DNA of 33,868 nucleotides from positions 1-33,868 of the forward strand of contig CAMDRJ010000011.1 of assembly GCA_945906755.1 (NCBI GenBank), given 5' to 3'. Position numbers and translations under genes: made by a program. A model generated the notes under the pieces. The model saw nothing but the letters and a program-made list of their open reading frames with translations, did no database searches and was not told the DNA's origin. Positions 16,145-25,624 of the stretch are shown here, in pieces (position 1 is the stretch's first letter; each line of letters begins with the position of its first letter). The DNA comes from Klebsiella pneumoniae (GTDB lineage: Bacteria; Pseudomonadota; Gammaproteobacteria; Burkholderiales; SG8-39).

Positions 16145-19100
16145 TTGGCATGGTTACCCGAACAGCCGACTGATTCCGCGCAAAGCGAGCGCGTGCCCCC
16201 GGCTACGCCGAAGGAACGCCTGATCGGGCTCATCGATTACATCGAACGCGTCGAGGGGCTGCTGCGCAAGCCGACCTTGGTGGTGCCGGCCGAGTTTTAC
16301 TGCGCGTATGAGGAAGAGCTGCGGGGATTGCCCGGGGTCGAATGCGATCTCACCGCCGAAGGCGATGAGCTTTGGCTGCGCGTCGCCTATCTGCAAGAAA
16401 CCGCACCGCCTGCGCTGCCGGAAGAGTTGGCCGATCGGCTGACCGTTTCGTCCCGGCCCGATCAGCCCCCGGTTATTCGGTCTGAGATTACTGGGCTCGA
16501 CACAGCCTGTGCGGCCTATCTGGCCGAATGGTCAGCTTGGGCGGAAGTCGAGCGTCCGCGCCGGTTGGCCATGACGGCCTACCACCAACTGCAATACATA
16601 CACCGGCTGATCGAATCAGAAGGCAGCGAAACGCCGCTTGAATTGGTCTGGGGTGTTGGCATCGCGCTTTGGAAGCATCCAAGTGGGCAGAACATCGTCC
16701 ATCCGATGGTGACGATTCCGATCGAATTGCGGCTCGATCGTCGCACATTGGCTTTTGAGGTCCGGCCACGCAACGCGGCGCCGGCTTTGGCCACGGAACC
16801 GTTTGACGCGCTCGAAGTGGGTGGGATCGCGCACCTCGAAGCGCTGTGGCGGTCGCAGCAAGAGGAAGCCGAAGGCGGCGTCCTCCCATTTCAACCGAAC
16901 ACCTTTGCGCCGATTCTGCGCGCGGCGATCGAGCAGTTCGATCCGGCTGGGCGCTACTGGCCCGATGTGAGCGCTGATCGGGCGTTGCCGGATCGCACTC
17001 CGCAATTAACCATCACCGACACCTGGGTCATCTTTGCGCGACGCCGCTCGCCGAATTTCCTCATCGATGACTTGCAGCGCTTGCGGGCAAACGTTGAAAT
17101 CGCGTCTGAACTGCCGCGCGGCGCTGCAATGCTCGTTTGCGCGCCCGATGCTGTCGTACGCGACAAACAACCGGTCTATTTCCGTGGCTTGTCGTACACG
17201 GGCGAAGCCGCATTGCATGGAACGACGCTGCGGGAGTTGTACTTTCCAAAGCCGTACAACGATGAGCAAGTCTCGGTCGTGCAAAAACTGGAAAGTGCCG
17301 AGGGCGTCGTGGTGCAAGGCCCGCCCGGGACCGGCAAGACCCACACCATCGCAAATATCATTTGCCACTATCTTGCGAATGGCTTGCGCGTCCTCGTAAC
17401 CTCCAAAGGCGCGCCCGCTCTCGCCGCGCTGCACGACCATATCCCTGACGGGGTACGCTCGCTGGTCGTGTCGTTATTGACCGATGAAAAAGAGGGCATG
17501 CGGCAATTCGAGCAATCGGTGCAAAGCATCGCCACCAATATTGCGCAGCTGGATCCGAATGAATGCGAGCGCGAGATCGCCGCCGTCTCGGCGCGGATCG
17601 AAGATTTGCATGCAAGGCTTGCTTCGGTCGATCAGGAAATCTCCCGCTGGGCCAAATTGCATCTGCGCCGCGTGAGCTTCCAGGGGCGCGAGATGCTGCC
17701 CGATGAGTTGGCGCGCCATGTGGTGGAGCGACGCGGCGAATTCGAATGGTTGACCGATCGTCTGAGCGCGCAGGGTGCCGACCCGAAATTCTCCGATGCC
17801 GACATCGCCTCGGCGCGCAAAGCGCGACTCGTTTTAGGTGCGGATGTCGTCTATGTGGGTATCGAATTGCCGCCATTCGATAGCCTGCCATCGAGTGCCG
17901 CGATGGGCGCCTTGCATGAGGATGTGCTGCATGGTCGACAACTGGCTGCTCGCATGCGCGAGGAGCGTACGGCGCCACTCATCGACGCCAAGCCCGAGAC
18001 CTTCAAGCATGCCGCCGAGCTTCTCGCCCTGGCGGAGGAATTCATCGCGCTGCATCAGGCCATATTTGCCAATGGGGACCCAGGTGCAGAGGCCGCGTAC
18101 ACGAGCTATCGCAATGAGCGCGTCGATGCCATCAAGCACCTGGACGATCTGTTGTCGGCGATCGCGCGCATCGACATCGCGCGTCGCGTCTTTGTCGAGC
18201 GTCCGGTCGAAATTCCAGACGATGGGGAAGTCGACGCCGAGTTTGTCGATGCGGTGGCACGCGGTGCGATTGGCAAGAATCCGCTTGGCATGATTCATTT
18301 CGGCAAGGGCCATCTCAGGCTCAAATTGGAGAGCGTGCGCGCAGGTGGTCTGCAGGCGCGCACCGCCGCCGATTGGCAGCATGTGCATGCGTGGGTGCAC
18401 TGTTTGAAAGATGCGCGTGCGGTGGTTGCGCAATGGAATGCGACCGCGCGTGAGATCGGTCTTACGCTGATCGATCCGGCGCCGCATGAGATGTTGCGTC
18501 GCCTGGCGAACGAGGGCGAGCAGCTTGCGAAGGTGAAGGAGATTGCGACCGATCGCGAGCCGCGCCTAGAGGCATTGATGAAGCAGGTGTTCGGTGCGGA
18601 AATGCGGTTGCGTGGCATGGGCGAAGCGCGCGAAGCAATCGAACGCGTAGCGGCGAGCATTACCATCCATTTGGAGCGTCAACGTCTCGCGGGTGCGATT
18701 GCGCAACTCAACGATCTGCTCGATCTCTCGATGGGTCGCGGTGGTGAGATCAGCACATCGATGCGGGCGTTTCTCGCCAATGAATTGGGCAAGGAAACCC
18801 TGACCACCTCGCAAGCCAGCGAGCGCTGGGCAAGCCTGCGCGCCGAACTGCGCAGGCTGATTGGATTGCGCCCCGCACTGCTGCGCGTGGAGCGCGTGGC
18901 CAATCTGGTTGCCGCATCAGGCGCCATGCATTGGGCGGACCAACTGCGCACCGAGCCCGCGTTGGATGGGCGCGATCCGTGGACGCCCCCTAATTGGCGC
19001 GAGGCTTGGCAATGGCGGCAGATCTATACATTGCTGGAGACAATCGACGGACGCGAACCGCTCGCTCGCTTGCAAAAGAATCGCGGTGAAATCGAAGACG

Positions 19101-20653
19101 ATCTGGCGCGCGCCTATCAACGGTTAGTGGAAAAAAGAACCTGGTTGCAGATCAGCCGCAATTCATCTGATGCGGTGAAGTCTGCGCTGCAGGCTTACTT
19201 GAATGCGGTGCTGCATATTGGCCGCGGCACCGGGATTCGCGCCAGTCGCTATCGCAATGAGGCGCGCCGTGCGATGCAGGAGGCCAATCGCGCCGTGCCT
19301 TGCTGGATCATGCCGCACTGGCGTGTTTCGGAGACGCTGCCCGCGGATCTTGGCAAGTTCGATCTGGTCATTGTCGATGAAGCAAGTCAATCGAACCTAT
19401 GGGCATTACCGTCGCTCCTGCGCGGCGCAAAGGTGTTGATCGTGGGCGACGAAAAGCAGGTCGCGCCGGAAAGCGTTGGCTTTGGTGAGGAGCGGATCGT
19501 CGATTTGAAGGGCCGTTTCCTCGCCGGGCAAGTGTATGCGGACCAGATGACGCCGGAAAAGTCCCTTTACGATCTGGCGCGCGTTGCGTTCGCCGGCAAC
19601 ATGGTGATGCTGCGCGAACACTTCCGCTGCGTGGCGCCGATCATCGAATTTTCCCGACGCGAATTCTATGGCGATGCGCTCCGGCCGCTGCGCGTGCCGC
19701 GGGTATCGGAGCGTCTCGATCCGCCGTTAATCGACGTGCTGGTGCGCGGTGCAACGCGGCGGGGCGCGGTCAATGACGCGGAAGCCCGCGCGATCGTCGA
19801 GGAGATCGCATCCATCCTTACCGATCCGCGTTGTGCGGGCCGTACGATTGGCGTGGTGTCGCTGCTTGGCATCGAGCAGGCCCACTGTATTTTCGATTTG
19901 ATTCGCGCCTGGATTCCCGCCGCGGAAATCCAGGCGCGCCAGATCACGGTTGGTGATGCCAGAACCTTTCAAGGCAAGGAACGCGACATCATGCTGCTGT
20001 CGATGGTGGCGACGCCCGATCAGAAGATTACCTCGGCCGGGCCAATTTTCGAGCAACGCTTCAATGTCGCAGCCAGTCGAGCACGCGATCGCATGGTGTT
20101 GTTCCGCTCGGTTGAGCTGGCCGATCTTTCGACGCTCGATTTGAAGGCAAGGCTCATCGAGCATTTCGCGATGCCGTATCGCGAGACACCACCGCCGGTC
20201 AGTGAACTGCGGGACCTTTGCCAGACGACCTTCGAGCGGGAACTGTTCGACGCCCTCTCGGGCATCGGCTATCGCGTGTGGCCGCAGGTACGCGCCGGCG
20301 TGCATGCGATCGATCTGGTCGTCGAAGGGGATGACGATCGACGCCTTGCGATTGAATGTGATGGCGATCGACACCAAGCCGCCGATCTGTGGGCGCTTGA
20401 TATGAGCAGGCAGCGGGTGCTCGAGCGGGCCGGCTGGACCTTTTGGCGCTGCTTTGTCTCGAGTTTCACATTGCATCGGGAAGCCACCATGAAAGACCTG
20501 GTAGCGCTCCTTAATGCGATGAAGATTCGACCAGTCGGCGCGGCGCATATGAGTCGGATCGGCTATTCCGAACATCGCGAAGTGACCGCAATGCCGCTCG
20601 TGCCACAGGCCGTGCCGCCGCGCGCGCCGCAACTACGGGCGGTACCGCGGTAA
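16145..20653 (+). CDS. Very large SF1 helicase with C-terminal Vsr/MTES_1575-like nuclease domain
   Basis: The product (about 1502 residues from the TTG at 16145) combines a UPF1-like superfamily 1 helicase with a nuclease. Walker A G-P-P-G-T-G-K-T is at 392-399, and Walker B with D-E-A-S-Q-S-N near 1073-1083. Motif III, G-D-E-K-Q-V-A-P, is near 1100, a late motif with T-F-Q-G-K-E-R-D near 1270, and motif VI N-V-A-A-S-R-A-R-D-R near 1305. Roughly 680 residues, partly helical and charged, separate motifs I and II. Residues about 1363-1460 look like a PD-(D/E)xK fold of the Vsr/MTES_1575 type (I-D-L-V near 1390, I-E-C-D-G-D near 1403-1408, then R-Q-R-V-L-E-R-A-G-W). I chose TTG for its AGGAG at 8 nt; ATG at 16028 or 16091 or GTG at 16193 remain possible. 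Helicase–Vsr fusions occur in antiphage systems; defence is inferred. Confidence 0.85.
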   Translation: MAWLPEQPTDSAQSERVPPATPKERLIGLIDYIERVEGLLRKPTLVVPAEFYCAYEEELRGLPGVECDLTAEGDELWLRVAYLQETAPPALPEELADRLTVSSRPDQPPVIRSEITGLDTACAAYLAEWSAWAEVERPRRLAMTAYHQLQYIHRLIESEGSETPLELVWGVGIALWKHPSGQNIVHPMVTIPIELRLDRRTLAFEVRPRNAAPALATEPFDALEVGGIAHLEALWRSQQEEAEGGVLPFQPNTFAPILRAAIEQFDPAGRYWPDVSADRALPDRTPQLTITDTWVIFARRRSPNFLIDDLQRLRANVEIASELPRGAAMLVCAPDAVVRDKQPVYFRGLSYTGEAALHGTTLRELYFPKPYNDEQVSVVQKLESAEGVVVQGPPGTGKTHTIANIICHYLANGLRVLVTSKGAPALAALHDHIPDGVRSLVVSLLTDEKEGMRQFEQSVQSIATNIAQLDPNECEREIAAVSARIEDLHARLASVDQEISRWAKLHLRRVSFQGREMLPDELARHVVERRGEFEWLTDRLSAQGADPKFSDADIASARKARLVLGADVVYVGIELPPFDSLPSSAAMGALHEDVLHGRQLAARMREERTAPLIDAKPETFKHAAELLALAEEFIALHQAIFANGDPGAEAAYTSYRNERVDAIKHLDDLLSAIARIDIARRVFVERPVEIPDDGEVDAEFVDAVARGAIGKNPLGMIHFGKGHLRLKLESVRAGGLQARTAADWQHVHAWVHCLKDARAVVAQWNATAREIGLTLIDPAPHEMLRRLANEGEQLAKVKEIATDREPRLEALMKQVFGAEMRLRGMGEAREAIERVAASITIHLERQRLAGAIAQLNDLLDLSMGRGGEISTSMRAFLANELGKETLTTSQASERWASLRAELRRLIGLRPALLRVERVANLVAASGAMHWADQLRTEPALDGRDPWTPPNWREAWQWRQIYTLLETIDGREPLARLQKNRGEIEDDLARAYQRLVEKRTWLQISRNSSDAVKSALQAYLNAVLHIGRGTGIRASRYRNEARRAMQEANRAVPCWIMPHWRVSETLPADLGKFDLVIVDEASQSNLWALPSLLRGAKVLIVGDEKQVAPESVGFGEERIVDLKGRFLAGQVYADQMTPEKSLYDLARVAFAGNMVMLREHFRCVAPIIEFSRREFYGDALRPLRVPRVSERLDPPLIDVLVRGATRRGAVNDAEARAIVEEIASILTDPRCAGRTIGVVSLLGIEQAHCIFDLIRAWIPAAEIQARQITVGDARTFQGKERDIMLLSMVATPDQKITSAGPIFEQRFNVAASRARDRMVLFRSVELADLSTLDLKARLIEHFAMPYRETPPPVSELRDLCQTTFERELFDALSGIGYRVWPQVRAGVHAIDLVVEGDDDRRLAIECDGDRHQAADLWALDMSRQRVLERAGWTFWRCFVSSFTLHREATMKDLVALLNAMKIRPVGAAHMSRIGYSEHREVTAMPLVPQAVPPRAPQLRAVPR

Positions 20654-20713
20654 GGAAGGTTCAAGCCACCCGGCGCGACGAAGAATGAATAGTCGCCGAT
20701 AGAGCAAATACTC

Positions 20714-20752
20714 GCAAGGTGCCAAATCAGTGATTGTCGCGCGGCACCTTGC
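20714..20752. terminator. 10-bp perfect inverted repeat between helicase and dehydratase ends
   Basis: GCAAGGTGCC (20714-20723) and GGCACCTTGC (20743-20752) are perfectly complementary with a 19-nt loop that contains the dehydratase TGA. The two flanking genes converge here. No T-tract follows on either strand, so it would be a non-canonical bidirectional terminator or an mRNA 3'-end stabiliser. Confidence 0.45.
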
Positions 20753-22451
20753 TCCCGCTCGAACCCACCAGAAAATCCAAATCCGCGCCGTCGCTCGCCT
20801 GATTCACATGATCGATATAGAGCTTGTAGTAGCCGCGCGTAAGCGGCGGTGTCGGCGCCTTCCACTTCTTGCGGCGTTTCGCCAACTCTTCTTCGGTCAC
20901 ATGGAGATGCAATGTTCGCTTCGCGACATTGAGTTCGATGATGTCACCGTTTTGCACGAGACCAAGCGGACCACCCGCCGCAGCTTCCGGCGATGCGTGC
21001 AGCACCACCGTGCCGTAGGCCGTGCCGCTCATGCGCGCATCCGAGATACGCACCATATCGGTAATGCCTTTCTTGAGCACCTTCGGCGGCAGCGGCATAT
21101 TGCCCACCTCGGCCATGCCGGGATAACCCTTCGGGCCGCAATTCTTGAGCACCATGATGCAGTGCTCGTCGATATCGAGTTTCGGGTCGTCGATCCGCTT
21201 GTGGAAATCTTCAATATTCTCGAACACCACCGCACGGCCCTTGTGCTTCATGAGCTTGGGTGTGGCCGCCGACGGTTTGATGATCGCGCCGTCCGGACAC
21301 AGATTGCCGCGTAACACCGCGATGCCGGTGTTCTTCTTGAACGGCTTCTCCCACGCCGTAATCACGTCGCGGTTGTAGCACTCGGCGTCCTTGTTGTTCT
21401 CCCAGATCGACTCGCCATTGACGGTGAGCGCTTTTTTATGGAGCAGACCCTGTTCGCCCAGCGTCCGTAGCACCACCGGCAGGCCGCCTGCGTAATAGAA
21501 GTCCTCCATCAAATACTTGCCGGAGGGCATCAGATTGACGAGCGTATGCACGTCGCGCCCAAGCGTGTCCCAATCATCAAGATCGAGCTTCACGCCGATG
21601 CGCCTGGCAATCGCAATCAGATGAATCACCGCATTGGTCGAGCCGCCGATCGCCGCATTCGCACGAATCGCGTTCTCGAAGGCCTCACGCGTGAGAATCT
21701 GCGAGAGCTTGACGTCTTTCTTGACCAGCTCCACGGCACGACGTCCGGCCATCCGCGCAAGGACGTTACGTCTTGCATCGACCGCGGGAATAGCCGCGTT
21801 GCCCGGCATGCCGACACCGAGCGCCTCGACCATGCTGGCCATCGTGGAGGCGGTGCCCATCGTCATGCAGTGTCCATGCGAGCGATGCATGCACGATTCG
21901 GCTTCATGAAATTCTTCGAGCGGCATCTTGCCCGCGCGCACGTCTTCGGACATCGACCAGGTGTTGGTACCGGAGCCGATGATCTTGCCCTTATAGACAC
22001 CACGCAGCATCGGCCCACCCGAGACGCCGATGGTGGGCACATTGACGCTTGCCGCACCCATCAACAGCGCGGGCGTGGTTTTGTCGCAGCCAAACAGCAG
22101 CACCACGCCATCGAGCGGATTGGCGCGAATCGACTCTTCGACATCCATCGAGGCGAGGTTGCGATAGAGCATCGCCGTGGGTCTGAGCAGTGTTTCGCCC
22201 AATGACATCACCGGGAATTCAAGCGGAAAGCCGCCCGATTCCCAGACGCCGATCTTGACCTGTTCGGCGAGCGTTCGGAAGTGCGAATTGCAGGGCGTGA
22301 GTTCGGAGTAGGTATTGCAGATGCCGATGACCGGCTTGCCTTCGAACTGGTCGTGCGGGATGCCGCGGTTCTTGGTCCAGCTACGATAGAGAAACCCGTA
22401 GATATCTTCGCGACCGAACCACTCCTGACTGCGGAGTTTTTTCTTTGCCAT
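20727..22451 (-). CDS. IlvD/Edd family dehydratase, L-arabinonate dehydratase-like
   Basis: This Fe-S dehydratase converts a sugar acid to the 2-keto-3-deoxy acid. The 574-residue product closely resembles, from memory, the rhizobial L-arabinonate dehydratase subgroup: K-L-R-S-Q-E-W at 4-11, T-P-C-N-S-H near 52-57, G-C-D-K-T-T-P near 124-130, G-T-C/H-C-M-T-M-G-T-A-S-T-M-A near 195-205 and S-D-A-R-M-S-G-T-A-Y-G near 472-482. The three Cys positions expected to bind a [2Fe-2S] cluster are present. A role in valine/isoleucine synthesis is less likely than sugar-acid use. It follows the DmpG-like aldolase by 20 bases on the same strand. Confidence 0.87.
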   Translation of the reverse strand: MAKKKLRSQEWFGREDIYGFLYRSWTKNRGIPHDQFEGKPVIGICNTYSELTPCNSHFRTLAEQVKIGVWESGGFPLEFPVMSLGETLLRPTAMLYRNLASMDVEESIRANPLDGVVLLFGCDKTTPALLMGAASVNVPTIGVSGGPMLRGVYKGKIIGSGTNTWSMSEDVRAGKMPLEEFHEAESCMHRSHGHCMTMGTASTMASMVEALGVGMPGNAAIPAVDARRNVLARMAGRRAVELVKKDVKLSQILTREAFENAIRANAAIGGSTNAVIHLIAIARRIGVKLDLDDWDTLGRDVHTLVNLMPSGKYLMEDFYYAGGLPVVLRTLGEQGLLHKKALTVNGESIWENNKDAECYNRDVITAWEKPFKKNTGIAVLRGNLCPDGAIIKPSAATPKLMKHKGRAVVFENIEDFHKRIDDPKLDIDEHCIMVLKNCGPKGYPGMAEVGNMPLPPKVLKKGITDMVRISDARMSGTAYGTVVLHASPEAAAGGPLGLVQNGDIIELNVAKRTLHLHVTEEELAKRRKKWKAPTPPLTRGYYKLYIDHVNQASDGADLDFLVGSSGSKVPRDNH

Positions 22452-22471
22452 GTCTCCCGCCCCTTGCGCCG

Positions 22472-23530
22472 CTATGCGGCCTTTGATTTCTTGTTGGCGT
22501 CACGCGCTTTGACGAGATCGAGCGCCACATCGACGATCATGTCTTCCTGTCCGCCCACCATGCGACGCTTGCCGAGTTCGGCAATGATGTCGAAGGTTGG
22601 GATGTCGTAACGCGCCGAGGCCGTTTCGGCGTGACGCAGGAAGCTCGAGTAAACGCCTGCGTAACCGATGGTCAATGTTTCGCGATCGACCCGCACCGGG
22701 CGATCTTGCAATGGACGGACCAGATCGTCGGCCGCGTTCATCAGCTTCTTCAAATCGCAGCCGTGGTTCCAGCCGAGCCGATCGAGCACGGCGATCAGCG
22801 CTTCAAGCGGCGTGTTGCCGGCGCCTGCGCCCATGCCGGCAAGCGATGCATCGACGCGGTAAGCGCCTTGCTCGATCGCGATGATCGAGTTCGCCACACC
22901 AAGTGAAAGGTTGTGATGGCAATGAATCGCGACCTGCGTCTCGGGTTTCAACGCGTCACGCAGCGCCTTCACTTTTTCAGAGACTTCATGCATCAGCGTC
23001 GCACCGCCCGAGTCGGTGACGTAGACGCAATGAGCGCCATACGATTCCATCAGCTTCGCCTGCTTGGCAAGTTGATCGGCGGGGATCATATGCGCCATCA
23101 TCAGAAAGCCGACCGTGTCCATGCCGAGCTTGCGCGCATGCTCGATATGCTGCTTGGAGATGTCGGCCTCGGTGCAGTGGGTGGCCACGCGCACGACGCG
23201 AGCACCTGCTTTGTAGGCTTCCGAGAGATCATGCACGGTGCCGATGCCCGGGATCAGCAACGTGGCGACCTGTGCGCGCTTAAGTGCACCGGCCACCGCG
23301 GCAATCCATTCGACATCGGTGTGCAGGCCAAAACCGTAATTGAAACTGGAACCGGCCAGGCCATCGCCGTGCGAGATCTCGACGGAATCGACGCCGGCGG
23401 CATCGAGTGCCTTGGCGATTGTGATGCATTGATCGAGCGTGTATTGATGACGGCGCGGATGCATGCCATCGCGCAGCGTTACATCGGAGATGTAGATTTT
23501 TTTCTTGGGATCGACTTTATTGATCAACAT
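22472..23530 (-). CDS. dmpG: 4-hydroxy-2-oxovalerate aldolase (DmpG/BphI/MhpE-like)
   Basis: This aldolase cleaves 4-hydroxy-2-oxovalerate to pyruvate and acetaldehyde and normally channels the aldehyde to its DmpF partner. The 352-residue product shows the DRE-TIM barrel motif T-L-R-D-G-M-H at 18-24 (Arg20, Asp21, His24), with Met where I remember Ser. It also has V-A-T-H-C-T-E-A-D near 142 and the metal-binding H-C-H-H-N-L-S-L near 197-204. The C-terminal communication domain, through Y-S-S-F-L-R-H-A-E and [13 protein letters not shown], is complete. AGGAG lies about 6 bases before the ATG at 23530. A repeat element fills the gap to the upstream dmpF-like gene. Confidence 0.92.
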   Translation of the reverse strand: MLINKVDPKKKIYISDVTLRDGMHPRRHQYTLDQCITIAKALDAAGVDSVEISHGDGLAGSSFNYGFGLHTDVEWIAAVAGALKRAQVATLLIPGIGTVHDLSEAYKAGARVVRVATHCTEADISKQHIEHARKLGMDTVGFLMMAHMIPADQLAKQAKLMESYGAHCVYVTDSGGATLMHEVSEKVKALRDALKPETQVAIHCHHNLSLGVANSIIAIEQGAYRVDASLAGMGAGAGNTPLEALIAVLDRLGWNHGCDLKKLMNAADDLVRPLQDRPVRVDRETLTIGYAGVYSSFLRHAETASARYDIPTFDIIAELGKRRMVGGQEDMIVDVALDLVKARDANKKSKAA

Positions 23531-23541
23531 GGTGGCTCCTA

Positions 23542-23672
23542 GGGAATGACTGAACAAGGGGGCTTGTTGGGGATGAAGGGGCCCCAACCCCTCCATTGCC
23601 CCTCGTAACTCCCTGAAAAGTATGGTCACGCTGATTGCGCGAGATAGCTTAATCAGCGTTTCCCTAACAATT
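23542..23672 (-). repeat. Dispersed intergenic repeat, copy A (inside the dmpF–dmpG gap)
   Basis: Read on the minus strand this matches 25945-26047. It has perfect arms ACGCTGATT and AATCAGCGT (here 23628-23636 and 23651-23659) around a 14-nt loop differing at two positions. A conserved 15-mer core, GGGAGTTACGAGGGG on the minus strand, lies at 23599-23613, and a conserved 16-mer ending in GTTCAGT on the minus strand at 23549-23564. Between core and end this copy carries about 30 extra bases rich in G and C runs. It occupies almost the entire 141-base gap upstream of the dmpG-like gene. Confidence 0.75.
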
Positions 23673-24613
23673 CAGGCGGCGATTTTCGTGATGGCCAGAC
23701 GTTCGGCGGTTGCCATCGCGGCCGAGGTCATGATGTCGAGATTGCCGGCGTAGGCGGGCAGGTAATGCGCCGCGCCTTCGACTTCCAGGAAGATCGAAAC
23801 CTTCAAGCCATGCAATTTGCCTAGGCCTGGAATATTGAGCGCCTTGTCGGCCGGAATGCGATCGAACTGCACTTCCTGTTTCAAGCGGTAGCCCGGTACA
23901 TAGGCCTGGACCTTTGCCACCATGTCTTTGATCGAAGCATTGATCGCCGCTTCATCGGCGCCGGCTTCGGCGAGACAGAACACGGTGTTTCGCATGATGA
24001 GCGGCGGCTCGGCCGGGTTCATCACGATCAGCGCCTTGCCGCGCACCGCGCCGCCCACCTTGACGATACCGCGCGACGTGGTTTCGGTGAATTCATCGAT
24101 ATTCGCGCGGGTGCCAGGGCCGGCTGACTTACTCGCAATCGAGGCGACGATCTCGCCGTAATGCACCTTGGCGATCCGCGATACCGCACGCACCATCGGG
24201 ATCGTCGCTTGTCCACCGCAGGTCACCATATTGACGTTGGGACTCGCGAGATTGTCGTCCATGTTCACCACCGGTACCACATAGGGGCCGATCGCGGCGG
24301 GTGTCAGATCGACCACTTGAATGCCATGGCGCTGCAGCACTTCATTGTGCTTGGCATGCGCGCCGGCCGAGGTCGCGTCAAACGCGATGCGAATGTCCTT
24401 GAAATTCGTGAGCTTGGTGAGCCCGTCGATGCCTTTGTCGGTGGTGGGCACGTCCATGCGCTTGGCGCGGGCGAGGCCATCGGAGGTCGGGTCAATGCCG
24501 ACCATGGCGCCCATCGATAGGTGCTTGGAAGTACGCAGCACCTTGATCATGAGATCGGTACCGATATTGCCCGAGCCGATGATGGCTACCGGGACGCGAA
24601 CGTCGCCTTTCAT
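23672..24613 (-). CDS. dmpF: Acetaldehyde dehydrogenase, acylating (DmpF/MhpF-like)
   Basis: This enzyme oxidises acetaldehyde with NAD and CoA to acetyl-CoA and forms a complex with the DmpG-type aldolase. The 313-residue product has the N-terminal nucleotide-binding motif G-S-G-N-I-G near 13-18, the catalytic Cys132 in V-T-C-G-G-Q-A-T, and the matching C-terminal dimer domain ([12 protein letters not shown] near 205-216). Length and Cys position agree with Pseudomonas DmpF. The ATG at 24613 has AGGAGA upstream. It precedes the aldolase, as in meta-cleavage operons, but no 2-oxopent-4-enoate hydratase gene is present in this window. Confidence 0.93.
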   Translation of the reverse strand: MKGDVRVPVAIIGSGNIGTDLMIKVLRTSKHLSMGAMVGIDPTSDGLARAKRMDVPTTDKGIDGLTKLTNFKDIRIAFDATSAGAHAKHNEVLQRHGIQVVDLTPAAIGPYVVPVVNMDDNLASPNVNMVTCGGQATIPMVRAVSRIAKVHYGEIVASIASKSAGPGTRANIDEFTETTSRGIVKVGGAVRGKALIVMNPAEPPLIMRNTVFCLAEAGADEAAINASIKDMVAKVQAYVPGYRLKQEVQFDRIPADKALNIPGLGKLHGLKVSIFLEVEGAAHYLPAYAGNLDIMTSAAMATAERLAITKIAA

Positions 24614-24692
24614 TGCTTTCTCCTGGACGCAAATCAACGCCGTAGTCTAGCGCAATGAGGCGATCTTTCCCGGTTTCGTCCGACCGGCGCTC

Positions 24693-25589
24693 CTACAAGA
24701 GATCGTGCACGGCCTCAAAGTAGCGGCGCACCGCATCCATATGAATGCGCGGGGATTTCTCGACGATCGGCTGATGATGGTAGCGGTCGAACGCTGTGTT
24801 GAGCGTGACATGCGAGACGCCAATATCGCGCCACGCCTTGATTTCGGCTCGCCATTGTTCCGGTGTGGTATTTCCCATCGAGACCCAGGTGTCGGTGCCC
24901 ACCGAATCGGGGGCGCGTCCGGCCTTCTTTGCCACCTCGCGTAGTTTGTTGATCGCTGCACGGCCGGCCGCGTCGGGCTGGTATTGCAGCAGGATCCAGC
25001 CGTCGCCCATGCGCACGATGCGGTCCATCGTTTGGTCGACATGCCCGCCGAACCAGATCGGGATGGGTCGTTGCACCGGCAATGGATTGAGGCCTGATTC
25101 CTTCACTTCATGCCACTTACCCTTGAAGCTGACATTCGGGTCGGTCCAGAGTGCCTTCATCAATGCAATTTGTTCTTCTGAGCGCACGCCGCGGTCGTGG
25201 AAATTCTCGCTGAGCGCGACATACTCGGGCTGATTCCAGCCAACGCCGATGCCAAGACGCAGTCGACCGCCACTTAGATAGTCCACACACGCCGCTTGCT
25301 TGGCCACCAAGACGGTCTGGCGTTGCGGCAAGATCAGAATCTGCGTTGTAAACGTTATGCGTTTGGTGAAGCCGGCGAGAAACCCGAATAAGACGAACGG
25401 ATCATGAAAGACCGTCTGCGAGTCGTATTGGGTTTTTGCGTCGGCGCGTCGACCGGCATTGACGCCCAGCACATGGTCGTAGACCGAGAGATGCTGAAAG
25501 CCGATTGATTCGGCGGCCTGGGCAAAGTCTTTGACGACGATCGGATCACCGCCGATGGCCAATTGTGGCAGGGCAACGCCGAGTTTGAT
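24693..25589 (-). CDS. Luciferase-like (LLM) F420/FMN-dependent oxidoreductase, apparent ATC start
   Basis: The protein is of the luciferase-like TIM-barrel family, with S-V-Y-D-H-V near 34-39, G-G-R-L-R-L-G-I-G-V-G-W-N near 106-118 and P-I-P-I-W-F-G-G near 175-182. Family N-termini I remember read M-K-L-G-V-A-L-P; here the frame reads ATC AAA CTC GGC GTT GCC CTG CCA, with GGAGA six bases upstream of ATC and no ATG, GTG or better TTG further up before a stop. I therefore place the start at ATC (25589), giving 298 residues; the first conventional start is TTG at 25562, which removes the first beta strand. Substrate is unknown. It lies upstream of dmpF on the same strand. Confidence 0.8.
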   Translation of the reverse strand: MKLGVALPQLAIGGDPIVVKDFAQAAESIGFQHLSVYDHVLGVNAGRRADAKTQYDSQTVFHDPFVLFGFLAGFTKRITFTTQILILPQRQTVLVAKQAACVDYLSGGRLRLGIGVGWNQPEYVALSENFHDRGVRSEEQIALMKALWTDPNVSFKGKWHEVKESGLNPLPVQRPIPIWFGGHVDQTMDRIVRMGDGWILLQYQPDAAGRAAINKLREVAKKAGRAPDSVGTDTWVSMGNTTPEQWRAEIKAWRDIGVSHVTLNTAFDRYHHQPIVEKSPRIHMDAVRRYFEAVHDLL

Positions 25590-25595
25590 GGTTGA

Positions 25596-25600
25596 TCTCC
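25596..25600 (-). promoter_or_regulatory. Ribosome binding site that supports an ATC start
   Basis: GGAGA on the minus strand ends six bases before the ATC at 25589. This is ideal spacing for initiation there and far too distant (33 bases) from the TTG at 25562. It is the main evidence for the unusual start of the LLM gene. Confidence 0.55.
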
Positions 25601-25624
25601 GTGGGCGAAACGATAATCGGGATG

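Noticed and set aside
19727-20632. 301-codon minus-strand frame over the helicase C-terminus
   Set aside because: It is antisense to conserved helicase and nuclease motifs and has no recognisable domain.
20727-22451. Calling the IlvD/Edd enzyme dihydroxy-acid dehydratase (IlvD) of branched-chain synthesis
   Set aside because: Its N-terminus and C-terminus resemble the L-arabinonate dehydratase subgroup, and no ilv genes are nearby.
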